Assembly (NCBI RefSeq): GCF_013408985.1 | Contig: NZ_JACBZT010000001.1 | Coordinates: 4,915,197 to 4,979,196, forward strand | Source: Petropleomorpha daqingensis | Lineage (GTDB): Bacteria; Actinomycetota; Actinomycetes; Mycobacteriales; Geodermatophilaceae | Reading direction: 5' to 3' | Length of the DNA stretch: 64,000 bases | Shown: positions 1 through 10,271 of the stretch, in pieces | How the letters are laid out: each line of letters begins with the position of its first letter | How positions within the stretch are numbered: position 1 is the stretch's first letter | Notes under the pieces: model-generated | Told to the model about the DNA's origin: nothing | The model's input: only the letters and a program-made list of their open reading frames with translations | The model's database searches: none | Translations under genes and position numbers: made by a program

Positions 1-992
1 TGGTGGCAGGCGGTGCGGGTGTCCCCGACCAGCCGCAGGGGCGGGCGCTGCTCCACGCAGACGTCGGTGGCCAGCGGGCAGCGGGGCACGAACGGGCACC
101 CGGTCGCCGACGGCGCCGCCGCGCCCGCGGTCCCGAAGCCGGCGGCCTCGCGCGCGGCGCGGCGGGCGGCCTGCTCGGCCGGTCGCGGCACCGGTGCGGC
201 GGCGGTCAGCGCCACCGTGTACGGGTGCCGGGGCGTGGAGTTCACCGCCTCGACCGGGCCGGTCTCCATGATCTGGCCGCGGTAGAGCACCACGGTGCGC
301 TGCGACAGGAACCGCACGACGCCGAGGTCGTGCGCGATGAACAGGAACGACAGCCCGCGCTGGTCGCGCAGGTCGGCGAGCAGGTTGAGCACCTGGGCCT
401 GGGTGGACAGGTCCAGCGCCGACACCGGCTCGTCGAGGACGACGACCTTCGGGTCACACACCAGCGCCCGCGCGATGGCGATCCGCTGCCGCTGACCGCC
501 GGAGAACTGCGCCGGGTAGCGGTCGATCGCGTCGCCCGGCAGACCGACGGACTCGAGGCCGCTCCGGGCCTTCAGCAGAGCCTCGGAACCCTTGATCCCC
601 ATCAGCCGCAGCGGCTCGACCAGCGTCTGGCCGATCGTCCGCGCTGGGTTGAGCGAGGAGTACGGGTCCTGGAACACGACCCGCAGGTCGGCCACCTGCG
701 TGCTGCGCTTCTTCAGCGACATCGAGGTGATGTCCTGCCCGTGCACGCGCACGGCGCCGGCCGACGGCAGCTGCAGGCCGAGCACGGCCTTGCCGATCGT
801 CGACTTGCCCGAGCCGGACTCGCCGACCAGGCCGAGGGTCTCCCCCGGCGCGATGTCGAAGCTGACGCCGTCCACGGCCGGCGGGGCGTTGCGCGCCTTG
901 CGGCCGGAGCCGTAGCGGACGACGAGGTCGCGGACCTCGAGCGCCGGGGTGGTGGTCTGCGACGCGGGAACGGTGTCAGCAGGGGCGGTCAT
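1..992 (-). CDS. Oligopeptide-type ABC transporter ATP-binding protein (DppF/OppF-like), C-terminus cut by window edge
   Basis: This is the second ATPase of a peptide/oligosaccharide-type (family 5 binding protein) importer; it would hydrolyse ATP at the cytoplasmic face. About 330 residues are visible. They show a Walker A (GLVGESGSGKST, about residues 50-61), the Q-loop VVFQDPYSSLNP, the ABC signature FSGGQRQRIAIARAL and the Walker B VVVLDEPVSALD followed by the switch histidine in FIAHDLGVV. The OppF-type C-terminal extension with its Cys-rich segment (CPFVPRCPLA) begins before the edge. The ATG at 990-992 sits in an ATGA overlap with the stop of the upstream gene, which argues for translational coupling. 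It is last in the visible leftward operon. Family assignment is firm; the substrate cannot be told from this gene. Confidence 0.93.
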   Translation of the reverse strand, partial: MTAPADTVPASQTTTPALEVRDLVVRYGSGRKARNAPPAVDGVSFDIAPGETLGLVGESGSGKSTIGKAVLGLQLPSAGAVRVHGQDITSMSLKKRSTQVADLRVVFQDPYSSLNPARTIGQTLVEPLRLMGIKGSEALLKARSGLESVGLPGDAIDRYPAQFSGGQRQRIAIARALVCDPKVVVLDEPVSALDLSTQAQVLNLLADLRDQRGLSFLFIAHDLGVVRFLSQRTVVLYRGQIMETGPVEAVNSTPRHPYTVALTAAAPVPRPAEQAARRAAREAAGFGTAGAAAPSATGCPFVPRCPLATDVCVEQRPPLRLVGDTRTACH

Positions 993-2995
993 GAGGACAC
1001 TCCAGCGGTCGGGGCGGGTTCGACTGCGGTCTCGGCGCCGACCTCGTCGACCTCCCAGGCCACGTTCGCCCGGGCCAGCTCGTCGACGCGGATGCACAGC
1101 ACCGACCCGTCGCCGTGCGCGGGCAGCGATCCGAACGGGACGGTGCACTGCTCCTGGGCGAACTGGCAGCGGGTCGCGAACCGGCAGCCGGTCGGCCACG
1201 AACCGGGCGGCGGCACGGTTCCGGCGATCGAGGCCAGCCGCAGCGGCACCGGCTCGCCCTCGGGCACGTGCGGGTTCGCACCCAGCAGCGCCATCGTGTA
1301 CGGGTGCGACGGGTCGTCCAGCACGGCCGCGGCCGCGCCGGACTCGACGACCTCGCCGGCATACATGACGGCGACGTCGTCGCACAGGTCGGCGACCACG
1401 CCCAGGTCGTGGGACACGATGACCACCGAGAGGCCGGTGTCCTTCACCAGCGACCGCAGCAGCGACAGGATCTCGGCCTGCACGGTCACGTCGAGGGCGG
1501 TGGTCGGCTCGTCGGCGATGAGCAGCTTCGGCTCGCCGGTCAGCGCCAGGGCGATGCAGACGCGCTGCGCCATCCCACCCGAGAGCTGGTGCGGGTAGCT
1601 CTTCAGCACCCGCTCGGCGTCGACGATGCCGACGCTGCGCAGGAGCTCGGCGGCGATCTGCCGGGCGACCGGCCGCGAGACCTTGCGGAACCGCTTGATC
1701 GGCTGGATCAGCTGGTAGGCGATCGAGAACATCGGGTCCAGCGCCACCATCGGCTCCTGGGAGATCATCGCGATCTCCCGGCCGCGGACCTCGTTGAGCT
1801 GCGTCTCGGAGAGCCCGACCAGCTCGCGGTCGGTCCAGCGGATCGAGCCGCCGGAGATCGCGACGCCGTCCGGGAGCAGACCCATGAGCGACCGCGCCGT
1901 CATCGTCTTGCCGCAGCCGGACTCGCCGACCAGGCCGAGCACGGTGCCCGGCCGCAGCGCGAAGCCCACTCCGGTGACCAGGTCCGGGCCGTCGTCGACG
2001 GAGATGGTCAGGTCGCGCACCTCGAGGACGGCGCCGGGGGTGGCCAGCCGAGCAGAAGTGGTGGCTGCGGCGACGGCGCGGGCCAGCGGACGACGCCGCC
2101 GTCCCCGCTTCTCGGCCTTGCCCTTGGACGCGATCGCGTCGGCCAGCTCGTTGGCCGCGACGACGGTGATCGCGAGCATCAGACCGGTCGGCACCATCAG
2201 CCAGGGATCGTCGAACAGGTGCTTCGAGGCGTCCTGGATCATGAAGCCCCAGCTGGGGTTCGGCTCCGCCGGGCCGAAGCCCAGGAACGCGAGGCCGGCG
2301 TTGATCAGCAGGCCGATGCCGAACAGCTGAGCGGCCTGCACCGCGACGACCGTGGCCATCGACGGCAGCACGTGCATCAGGTTGACCCGCAGCGAGCCGA
2401 GCCCGTTCACCCGCGCGGCATCGACGTAGAGCCGCTGGCGCACCGACTGGGCGACCCCGAGCATCACGCGGTAGACGGCGGCGGAGATCAGCACGCCGAG
2501 GATCGCCATGACCGGGTAGAGCTTGTTGCCGATCACCCCGATGACCGCCAGCAGCAGGATGATCAGCGGCAGCGCCATGAGGATCTCGGTGAGCCGGCTG
2601 ATCACCTGCTCGGTCCGGCGGCCGCGCTCGGCGGCGATGAGCGCGAGCGGCAGACCGATGCCGAACGCCACGACCAGCATGAGCAGCGACGAGAGCAGCG
2701 GCAGGGCGCCGGCGGTGAAGATCCGGCTGAGGATGTCGCGGCCGAGCGGGTCGGTGCCCAGCAGGTGCGCGCTCGACGGTCCCTGGAGCCGGTTGGCGAG
2801 GTCCTGCTCGTCGACCGCGTAGGGCCGCCAGAGCGCGGCGGTCAGCGAGGCGACCAGGACGAAGACCAGCCAGACGGCGCCGAACACGCCGCCCGGCCGG
2901 CGGAGGAAGTAGGGCAGGCCACGGCGGCGCCGGGTCGGCGGGACGGGCTCGGTCGTCGCGACCTGGTCGGCCGCGTCGAGAGGAAGCACGCTCAT
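989..2995 (-). CDS. Fused ABC transporter permease (DppC-like) and ATP-binding protein (DppD-like)
   Basis: One reading frame of 668 residues joins two transporter subunits usually made separately. Residues about 1-300 are a DppC-type permease with an N-terminal membrane segment, a loop containing LLGTDPLGRD and an EAA-like segment (AARVNGLGSLRVNLMHVLPSM). Residues about 335-640 are a DppD-type ATPase with GLVGESGCGKTMTARSL (Walker A), LSGGMAQRVCIALAL (signature) and LLIADEPTTALD (Walker B). An OppD-type tail with CRFATRCQFAQEQC follows. The start MSVLPLDAADQ (ATG 2993-2995) overlaps the upstream permease stop; the open frame continues further 5' but that part is antisense-like. Fused permease/ATPase genes of this kind are known in actinobacteria. 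It pairs with the permease at 2992-3933 and the ATPase at 1-992. Confidence 0.93.
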   Translation of the reverse strand: MSVLPLDAADQVATTEPVPPTRRRRGLPYFLRRPGGVFGAVWLVFVLVASLTAALWRPYAVDEQDLANRLQGPSSAHLLGTDPLGRDILSRIFTAGALPLLSSLLMLVVAFGIGLPLALIAAERGRRTEQVISRLTEILMALPLIILLLAVIGVIGNKLYPVMAILGVLISAAVYRVMLGVAQSVRQRLYVDAARVNGLGSLRVNLMHVLPSMATVVAVQAAQLFGIGLLINAGLAFLGFGPAEPNPSWGFMIQDASKHLFDDPWLMVPTGLMLAITVVAANELADAIASKGKAEKRGRRRRPLARAVAAATTSARLATPGAVLEVRDLTISVDDGPDLVTGVGFALRPGTVLGLVGESGCGKTMTARSLMGLLPDGVAISGGSIRWTDRELVGLSETQLNEVRGREIAMISQEPMVALDPMFSIAYQLIQPIKRFRKVSRPVARQIAAELLRSVGIVDAERVLKSYPHQLSGGMAQRVCIALALTGEPKLLIADEPTTALDVTVQAEILSLLRSLVKDTGLSVVIVSHDLGVVADLCDDVAVMYAGEVVESGAAAAVLDDPSHPYTMALLGANPHVPEGEPVPLRLASIAGTVPPPGSWPTGCRFATRCQFAQEQCTVPFGSLPAHGDGSVLCIRVDELARANVAWEVDEVGAETAVEPAPTAGVSS

Positions 2996-3933
2996 GCGGT
3001 GCGCACCTTCGGGTCCAGGGCGGCGACCACGAGGTCGAGCACCAGGTTGACGACGACGACGACCACGGTCGCGACGACGACGACGCTGATCAGCGCCGGG
3101 ATGTCGTGCGAGGAGGCGGCGGCCTGGCCGGCCTGCCCGAGCCCGGGCAGCGCGAACAGGTTCTCGATGATCACCGAGCCGCCGAACAGCGCGATGAACT
3201 GGATGCCGAGCACCGAGACCACCGGGACGCTGGCGAAGCGCAGCGCGTGCACGTAGCGGATCCGCCAGGCCGGGGTGCCCATGGCGCGCAGCGTGCGGAT
3301 GTGCTCCTGCCCCAGCGCCTCCCGCATCCCGGCCGAGGCGGTGCGGGCGATGATCGCCGCGCCGCCCACGGTCAGCGTGAGGATCGGGATGAGCAGGCTC
3401 TGCAGCCAGCCGACCGGGTCGTCGGTGACGTTCACGTAGCCGGTCGCCGGCAGCCACCCGGTCTGGATGGAGAGCACGTAGACCAGCAGCACACCGACCC
3501 AGAAGGCCGGGAGGGAGAGCGCGATGCCCGCGCCGGAGTTGATGAACCGGCCCAGCCGGCCGCCGCGGACAGCGGCGGTCACGCCGAGCAGGACGCCCAG
3601 GACGCCGGAGAGCAGCGTCGCCAGCAGCGCGATCGAGCCGGTCACGGGGAGCCGCGACGACAGGTCGGCGCCCAGGTCGCGGCCGTCGATGAGCGACGTC
3701 CCGAAGTCGAGGCGCACGAGCTGTCCCAGCGTGTCGCCGAACTGGACCCAGAGCGGGCGGTCCCAGCCCAGCTGGTGGTTGTAGGCAGCGATCTCGGCCG
3801 CGGTGCCGCCCGGGCCCGCCTTGACGGCGCCGGGGCTGCCGCCGCCGGCGTGGACCAGCAGGAAGGTGATCAGGACGGCGGCGAACACCGTGCCGACCGC
3901 CAGGGCCAGCCGCTTCGCGACGTAGGCGAGCAT
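2992..3933 (-). CDS. ABC transporter permease, DppB/OppB-like
   Basis: This 313-residue integral membrane protein is the DppB-type half of the importer channel. It begins with MLAYVAKRLALAVGTVFAAV, a typical first membrane helix of the family. The large external segment (about residues 30-95) is followed by five further hydrophobic helices. An EAA-type loop lies around residues 205-225 (RTLRAMGTPAWRIRYVHALR), which would dock to an ATPase subunit. A GAGGGACC stretch upstream of ATG 3931-3933 (minus strand) is a good ribosome binding site. It is 89 bp downstream of the binding-protein gene, and that gap holds a strong hairpin. It overlaps the next gene by 4 bases. Confidence 0.93.
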   Translation of the reverse strand: MLAYVAKRLALAVGTVFAAVLITFLLVHAGGGSPGAVKAGPGGTAAEIAAYNHQLGWDRPLWVQFGDTLGQLVRLDFGTSLIDGRDLGADLSSRLPVTGSIALLATLLSGVLGVLLGVTAAVRGGRLGRFINSGAGIALSLPAFWVGVLLVYVLSIQTGWLPATGYVNVTDDPVGWLQSLLIPILTLTVGGAAIIARTASAGMREALGQEHIRTLRAMGTPAWRIRYVHALRFASVPVVSVLGIQFIALFGGSVIIENLFALPGLGQAGQAAASSHDIPALISVVVVATVVVVVVNLVLDLVVAALDPKVRTA

Positions 3934-3970
3934 CTGAAGGTCCCTCGGTACCGAAGTGGGATGGGTGCGG

Positions 3971-4006
3971 GGCCGGTGGCCGCGGGCGGTGCCGCGGCCA
4001 CCGGCC
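3971..4006 (-). terminator. Perfect 15-bp stem-loop between binding-protein and permease genes
   Basis: The arms GGCCGGTGGCCGCGG (3971-3985) and its exact complement (3992-4006) flank a 6-base loop. The hairpin begins 17 bp after the stop of the binding-protein gene, and no T-tract follows on the minus strand. In ABC operons such intercistronic stems often trim or stabilise mRNA, so that the binding protein is made in excess over the membrane subunits. That role is inferred here from position only. Confidence 0.6.
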
Positions 4007-4022
4007 GATCAGCGACGGAGCG

Positions 4023-5573
4023 TCAGCTCGCCGGGGTGATGCTGGACAGCACGAGGAAGTTGTTCGTGCCGGCGAAGGCCGGCTCGGCCACCTTGCTCGT
4101 GTTGTAGCCGAAGTACGTGTAGTCCTCGTAGATCGGCAGGTACCAGCCGTCGTTGGTGATCGCCGCGTTGAGAGCGGTCAGCGCCTGGTTCTGGGCGTCG
4201 CCGGTGGCACCGAGGGCGGCACCGAGCGACTGCTCGATGTCCGGGTTGGTCGCCTTCTGCAGGTTCATGAAGCCGCCGTAGACGACGCCGGCCACGAAGC
4301 CTGCCGGGTTGCTGCCGATCGAGAACGGCCCGAACCCGAGCGGCTGGGTCGCGGCCGCGGCGAAGATCTGGTCCGTCGAGGTCGCCGTCACGATGTTCAT
4401 CGTCACGCCGATCTCCGACCACTGCTTCTGCACCGCGAGCATGTCCTCGGTGGGCTGACCGCCGATGGTGATGTCGAACGAGAAGCCGTTCGCGTAGCCG
4501 GCGTCGGCCAGCAGCTGCTTGGCCTTGGCCTGGTCGTAGGCGTAGGTGTCGTTCAGCGTCGCATCGAAGCCCTGGGCGTCGGCCGGGAACAGCTGCTTGG
4601 TGCCCTGGGAGCCCTGGTGCAGCGTCTTCACGATCGTCTCGTCGTCGATCGCGTACAGCAGCGCGAGCCGGACGTTCGGGTCGCCGAACGCCGGGTTGGT
4701 CGCGCCGGTCTTGTCGAAGACCGGGAAGCCGACGATCGTGCCGCCGACCTTGACCGTCGCCTGCCGCGAGTTCACCTGGTCGATGACGCTCGGGTCGAGG
4801 GTGCCGCCGACGTCGGCCTGGCCGGAGATGACGGCGTTGGCCAGCGACTGCGCGTCGAGGATGACCTTGAAGACGATGTGGTCGTAGGACCACTGGTCGG
4901 CGTCGTGGGCGTCGGACTGCTTGTCCAGCGTGTACGTGCTGGCCTTGGTGGTCTTGCCGTCGTTGATCTCGTAGGCGCCCGAGCCGTCGGGCGTGGTCTG
5001 CAGCGAGTCCGGGTTCGCGATGCCGTCGGGCCCCACGATGATGCCCGCGGTGTCGGCCAGGTTGTTCTCCGGCGTCGCCTGCGCGGACTTCCAGGTGATG
5101 ACGACGGTCTGCGCGTCGGGCGCCGCGACGTCGGTGATCTCGCTGGCGCCGCCGGGCGCGATCGAGCCGTAGGCGACCAGATCGCTGTCGCTGCGCCGGT
5201 CGAGGTTGGCCTTGACGACGCTCGAGTCGAGCTTCTTGCCGTCGGTGAAGGTGATGTCGCTCTTCAGGTGCAGCGTCGTCGTGAGGTTGTCGGCGCTGTT
5301 GGAGAAGTCGCTGACCAGGTCGGGCTGCGCCTTGCCGTCCTTGTCCGTGACGAACAGCGCGTCGTAGAGGGCGCCGAAGAACGTGTACTGGCCCTGCGAG
5401 TAGAGCAGCGCGTCGTAGCCGTTCGGCGCGGCGTCGGCGTTCAGGGCGATGGTCACGGTGTCGCTGGCGCTCTGGCTGCTGCTGCCGCCGCTGCCCCCAC
5501 TGCACGCGGCGAGCGAGCCGAGCGCGAGCGCCGCGGTCACCGCCACGCCGGTGCGGGTCGTGAATCGATTCAT
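4023..5573 (-). CDS. ABC transporter substrate-binding lipoprotein, family 5 (peptide/oligosaccharide type)
   Basis: This 516-residue protein has a lipoprotein signal: MNRFTTRTGVAVTAALALG followed by the lipobox SLAAC, then a Gly/Ser linker. The mature part matches extracellular solute-binding protein family 5: an early NGYDALLYSQGQYTFFGALYD segment, PDLVSDFSNS, LKSDITFTDGKKL and a C-terminal lobe ending in LVLSSITPAS. It would capture the substrate outside the membrane and deliver it to the permeases encoded downstream. Family 5 proteins bind peptides, but in actinobacteria and thermophiles also cello- or xylo-oligosaccharides. The neighbouring GH43/GH1 enzymes favour an oligosaccharide here (inference). 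A GGAG lies about 10 bp before the ATG. Confidence 0.93.
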   Translation of the reverse strand: MNRFTTRTGVAVTAALALGSLAACSGGSGGSSSQSASDTVTIALNADAAPNGYDALLYSQGQYTFFGALYDALFVTDKDGKAQPDLVSDFSNSADNLTTTLHLKSDITFTDGKKLDSSVVKANLDRRSDSDLVAYGSIAPGGASEITDVAAPDAQTVVITWKSAQATPENNLADTAGIIVGPDGIANPDSLQTTPDGSGAYEINDGKTTKASTYTLDKQSDAHDADQWSYDHIVFKVILDAQSLANAVISGQADVGGTLDPSVIDQVNSRQATVKVGGTIVGFPVFDKTGATNPAFGDPNVRLALLYAIDDETIVKTLHQGSQGTKQLFPADAQGFDATLNDTYAYDQAKAKQLLADAGYANGFSFDITIGGQPTEDMLAVQKQWSEIGVTMNIVTATSTDQIFAAAATQPLGFGPFSIGSNPAGFVAGVVYGGFMNLQKATNPDIEQSLGAALGATGDAQNQALTALNAAITNDGWYLPIYEDYTYFGYNTSKVAEPAFAGTNNFLVLSSITPAS

Positions 5574-5644
5574 GTCGGTTCTGGCTCCTTCGCCTGAAAC
5601 GGAGGGGTCGTGTGAGGGCCGGACGGCCGGGTCGAGGCGCGCGG

Positions 5645-5665
5645 CCCGACTTGAGTGGCAACGAT
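5645..5665 (-). promoter_or_regulatory. Candidate IclR-type operator upstream of the ABC importer operon
   Basis: Read on the minus strand this site begins ATCGTTGCC, then ACTCAAGTCGGG. The first 15 bases match the site at 16540-16554 except for one A/G difference. It lies about 70 bp upstream of the binding-protein start, and its sister site (5696-5712) points toward the iclR-like gene. Regulation is inferred from repetition and position. Confidence 0.45.
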
Positions 5666-5695
5666 GCGGTCGGCGTCACAAGGGCGTCAGGCACA

Positions 5696-5712
5696 ATGCC
5701 GCTCAATGGAAA
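5696..5712 (+). promoter_or_regulatory. Candidate IclR-type operator upstream of the regulator gene
   Basis: The sequence ATGCCGCTCAATGGAAA shares the core GCCGCTCAATGG with the sites at 6584-6600 and 16544-16560. It lies about 45 bp before the GTG of the IclR-family gene, so it would fit autoregulation. The element is the second of two opposed copies in a 184-bp divergent promoter region. Confidence 0.45.
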
Positions 5713-5757
5713 ACAACTGTGGTCCCCGCCTCATCGTGAACAGGGGGTGACCGAACC

Positions 5758-6576
5758 GTGACCGAGCCGTCTCCTGCGCCGTCCCGGGTCCGCGGTCGCC
5801 GTCCTCCCCAGGGGGACCCGGTCGTCGACCGGGCGTTCGCCCTCCTGGCCGCCTTCGACGCCGGCCACCGGTCGCTGACCCTGGGCGAACTGAGCCGGCG
5901 CAGCGGCATCCCGACCAGCTCGACCCTGCGGCTGGCGGGGCGGCTGCAGGCCTGGGGCGCGCTCGAACGCGGCACGGACGGGCGGTTCACCGTCGGGCTG
6001 CGGCTGTGGGAGGTCGCCTCGCTCGCCCCGCGCAGCCAGGGGCTCAAGCAGGTCGCCCTGCCGTTCATGGGCGACCTGGAAGAGGTCACCCGCCAGCACG
6101 TGCTGCTCGCCGTCCGCGACGGCGAGGACGCGCTGCTGGTCGAGCGGCTCTCGGCGCACCAGGCGATGCCGGTGCTCTACCGGGTCGGCGGGCGGCTACC
6201 GCTGCACTCCACCGGCGTCGGGCTGGTGCTGCTCGCCTTCGCCGAGTCGGCCTTCCAGGAGCACATGCTCGCCCAGCCGCTCATGCACCAGCCGGAGAAC
6301 GTCGCCGTCTCCCCCGCCGCGCTGCGCCGCACCCTGGCCGAGGCCCGCCGCGAGGGCCTGGTGACCATCCGCCGCCGCGCGCCGCAGCCGCTGGTGAGCG
6401 TGGCCGCGCCGATCTTCGGGGCAGACGACACGGCCGTCGCGGCGCTGTCGGTGGTGGTCCCTCGCGAGAACGCCGAGCCGCGACTGCTCGGGCCGGCCGT
6501 GCGGACGGCGGCCCGCTCCATCTCCCGAGGCCTCGGTGCCCGCCGCTCGATCGGGGCCTCTGCCTCGGCGTCCTGA
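5758..6576 (+). CDS. IclR-family transcriptional regulator
   Basis: This 272-residue DNA-binding regulator has an N-terminal winged helix-turn-helix (about residues 22-80; RAFALLAAFDAGHRSLTLGE, then LSRRSGIPTSSTLRLAGRLQ). A C-terminal IclR effector-binding domain (about 95-260) contains ARREGLVTIRRRAP and VAAPIFGADDTAVAALSVVV. The GTG start is preceded by AGGGGG at the right distance. It is divergent from the ABC importer and 65 bp upstream of the esterase/GH43/GH1 operon. Repeated motifs in both promoter regions suggest that it controls both; this is inference. IclR proteins may repress or activate, and the ligand is unknown. Confidence 0.92.
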   Translation: MTEPSPAPSRVRGRRPPQGDPVVDRAFALLAAFDAGHRSLTLGELSRRSGIPTSSTLRLAGRLQAWGALERGTDGRFTVGLRLWEVASLAPRSQGLKQVALPFMGDLEEVTRQHVLLAVRDGEDALLVERLSAHQAMPVLYRVGGRLPLHSTGVGLVLLAFAESAFQEHMLAQPLMHQPENVAVSPAALRRTLAEARREGLVTIRRRAPQPLVSVAAPIFGADDTAVAALSVVVPRENAEPRLLGPAVRTAARSISRGLGARRSIGASASAS

Positions 6577-6583
6577 CTTCACC

Positions 6584-6600
6584 GTGCCGCTCAATGGCAC
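6584..6600 (+). promoter_or_regulatory. Candidate IclR-type operator before the esterase/glycosidase operon
   Basis: GTGCC and GGCAC are perfect inverted arms around the spacer GCTCAAT. The similarity with the site at 16544-16560 continues downstream: both have TGGGAC 8 bases after ATGG plus four. This is the most symmetrical of the four copies. It lies just after the regulator stop and about 42 bp before the esterase start. Confidence 0.5.
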
Positions 6601-6641
6601 GCCCCTGGGACGGTGCACGGGGATTCCGTGACCATCGCGCC

Positions 6642-7589
6642 GTGCCGATCCACCCGCGCATCGCCGAGAGGCTCTCCCTGCTCGAGGGCGTCACCTCGTT
6701 CGAGGAGGCCATGGCCGACCCGGCGCAGAAGGCGTTGCTCGACGAGTTCATGTCGATCACCGGCGCCCCGCTGCCGCCCCAGGTCGAGACCCGGGACGAG
6801 ACGGCCCCCGGTCCCCACGGACCGGTGCCGGTCCGCGTCTACCTCCCCGCCGGCGACACCGGCGACCGCCCCGCCCTGGTCTGGGTGCACGGAGGCGCGT
6901 TCGTCGGCGGCGACCTCGAGATGCCCGAGGCCGACTGGACCGCCCGGCAGATCTGCGAGCGCGCCGGCGCCGTCGTCGTCAGCGTCGACTACCGGCTCTG
7001 CCTGGACGGGATCCACTACCCGGTCCCCCACGACGACGTCCTCGCCGCCTACCGCTGGGTGCGGGACGGCGCGAACGAGCTCGGCGTCGACCCCGAGCGC
7101 ATCTCGCTCGGCGGCGCCAGCGCGGGCGGCAACCTGTCGATCGGCGTGGCCCTCAAGCTCCGTGACGAGGACGGGCGGCCGCCGGCGGCGCTGCTGCCGA
7201 TCTACCCCGTCGCGCACGCGGTCGTCCCGCCGGCGTCGGCGTCCCTGGCCGCGCGGATGGCCGAGGTGCCGAACCTGCTGCGGTTCTTCCCGCCGCAGAT
7301 GCGGTGGCTCAACGAGAACTACCTCGGCGGCCCGCTGTCGACCGCCGACGGGTACGCCTTCGGCGCGCACGCCGTCCTCGAGGGGCTGTGCCCGACGCTG
7401 GTGATCAACGCCGAGTACGACGACCTGCGCTCCTCCGGCGAGGCCTTCGTCGCGCAGTGCGCCCTGGCGGGTGTCGACGTCCGGCAGGTGACCGCCGTCG
7501 GCATGCTGCACGGCTTCCTCAACACCCGCCCCGACATCGAGCCGGTCGGGCGGGCGCTCGACCTGATGGCGCAGGTCGTTCGCGGGTGA
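6642..7589 (+). CDS. Alpha/beta hydrolase, HSL/acetyl-esterase family
   Basis: This 315-residue serine esterase of the hormone-sensitive-lipase group would hydrolyse short acyl esters in the cytoplasm. It has the oxyanion-hole motif HGGAF (in ALVWVHGGAFVGGD), the nucleophile elbow GGASAGGN, an acid residue near YDDLRSSGE and the late histidine in MLHGFLNTRP. The GTG at 6642 (VPIHPRIAERL) is chosen because homology begins there; an in-frame ATG at 6594 would add 16 residues and lies inside the candidate operator. Its stop overlaps the GH43 start (GTGA). Together with the two glycosidases it could deacetylate plant oligosaccharides, which is inference. Confidence 0.88.
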   Translation: MPIHPRIAERLSLLEGVTSFEEAMADPAQKALLDEFMSITGAPLPPQVETRDETAPGPHGPVPVRVYLPAGDTGDRPALVWVHGGAFVGGDLEMPEADWTARQICERAGAVVVSVDYRLCLDGIHYPVPHDDVLAAYRWVRDGANELGVDPERISLGGASAGGNLSIGVALKLRDEDGRPPAALLPIYPVAHAVVPPASASLAARMAEVPNLLRFFPPQMRWLNENYLGGPLSTADGYAFGAHAVLEGLCPTLVINAEYDDLRSSGEAFVAQCALAGVDVRQVTAVGMLHGFLNTRPDIEPVGRALDLMAQVVRG

Positions 7590-9036
7590 ACCCGATCCTC
7601 CCGGGGTTCAACCCGGACCCGAGCGTCGTCCTCGTCGACGGCACCTACTACCTGGTGACGTCGTCCTTCGAGTACCTGCCCGGTCTGCCGGTCCACCGCA
7701 GCACCGACCTGCGGACCTGGGAGCAGATCGGCAACGTCGCCACGCGGCCGGAGCAGCTGGGCCTCGAGCACGTGCCGACGCCGGGTGGGGTCTGGGCGCC
7801 GACCATCCGCCACCGCGACGGCGTCTTCTACGTGATCGTCACGGTGTTCCTCGGCGGCCGGGGCTGCGTCGTCTTCACCGCGACCGACCCGGCCGGGCCG
7901 TGGAGCGACGGCACCCCGATCCCGGCCGTCGACGGCATCGACCCCGACCTGACGTGGGACGACGATGGCACCGCATACGTCACCTTCGCCGGCTTCCCGC
8001 ACCCGATCCGGCAGGTCACGGTCGACCTGGCCACCGGTGAGGCGCTCGAGGAGGTCCGCCCGCTGTGGGCGGGCAGCGGCCGGTTCGCCCCCGAAGGCCC
8101 GCACCTGTACCGCCACGGCGAGCACTGGTACCTCCTGATCGCCGAGGGCGGCACCGACCGCGGGCACGCGGTGAGCATCGCCCGGGGGCCATCGCCTGAA
8201 GGCCCGTGGGAGACCAACCCGGCCAACCCGGTGATCACCGCCTCCGGCACCGAGAACGAGGTGCAGAACCTCGGCCACGCCGACCTGGTCGAGACGCCGG
8301 ACGGCGGCACCGCCCTGGTGCTGCTCGGCGTGCGCCCGGTGGGCTTCGGGCACGCCTTCTCACCGCTGGGCCGCGAGACCTTCCTCGCCCCGGTGCAGTG
8401 GGTCGACGGCTGGCCGCGCGCCGATCTGGTGACGCCGACCGGCACGCCCGACGAGGACGTCGTCCTCACCCCCGACCTGCACGACCCGGCGTGGCTGTCC
8501 GTCCGCCGCACCCCGGTCGAGGTCGCCGACGTGCGCGCGGGGAGCCTGGTGATCACCGGCGACGGCAGCGACCTCGACGACCCGCGCCCCTGGTTCCTCG
8601 GCCGCCGGCAGCGGCACATGACCGCCACCCTGTCCGCCCGCGTCGACGCCTCGGCCGGCCGCGGCGGCCTGGCCGCCCGGCACGACGAGGTCCACTGGTT
8701 CGCCATCGAGGCGGAGGACGGCATCGTCACCGCCCGCGCCTCGCTCGCCGGATTCGAGCGCAGCTGGTCCGCCGAGGTGCCGCCCGGTGAGGTCGAGCTG
8801 CGGATCGAGCTGCAGCGGCCGCCGACCGGCTTCGTCCCGGCCGCCGCGGGCGGCGGCACCGTGCGGCTCGTCGCCGGGAACCGCGTGCTCGCCGAGTTCG
8901 ACGGCCGCTACTGGTCCTTCGAGGTGGCCAAGTCCTTCACCGGCCGGGTGCTCGGCGTCTACGCCGCCGAGGGCACCGTGACCTTCTCCGACCTCCGCTA
9001 CCGCGGCACCGACGACGTCCCCCAGGAGATGCACCG

Positions 9037-9040
<4 letters not shown>
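7586..9040 (+). CDS. Glycoside hydrolase family 43 (beta-xylosidase / arabinofuranosidase type)
   Basis: This 484-residue protein has a five-bladed GH43 catalytic domain (about 1-295) and a C-terminal beta-sandwich (about 310-480) like the GH43 XynB C2 domain. Near the N-terminus NPDPSVVLVDGTYYLVTSSF carries the general-base Asp. DPDLTWDDDGTAYVTF carries the pKa-modulating Asp region, and APEGPHLYRHGEHWYLLIAE the acid Glu. There is no signal peptide, so it should act inside the cell on imported oligosaccharides. GTG 7586-7588 overlaps the esterase stop, and its own stop overlaps the GH1 start, so all three are probably translated together. Confidence 0.92.
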
Positions 9041-10212
<1,172 letters not shown>

Positions 10213-10271
10213 GGCTCTCCCCTGCCTGACCAGCCCTTGTCCGGGAGTTCCAGCAGGGGAACGCTCGGCGC

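Noticed and set aside
5706-5750. Short reading frame starting in the operator at 5706, a possible leader peptide (MENNCGPRL...)
   Set aside because: It has no ribosome site of its own, the similarity to other copies is limited to the operator part, and in the copy at 16554 the frame ends after seven codons. Coincidence of ATG inside the repeat is more likely.
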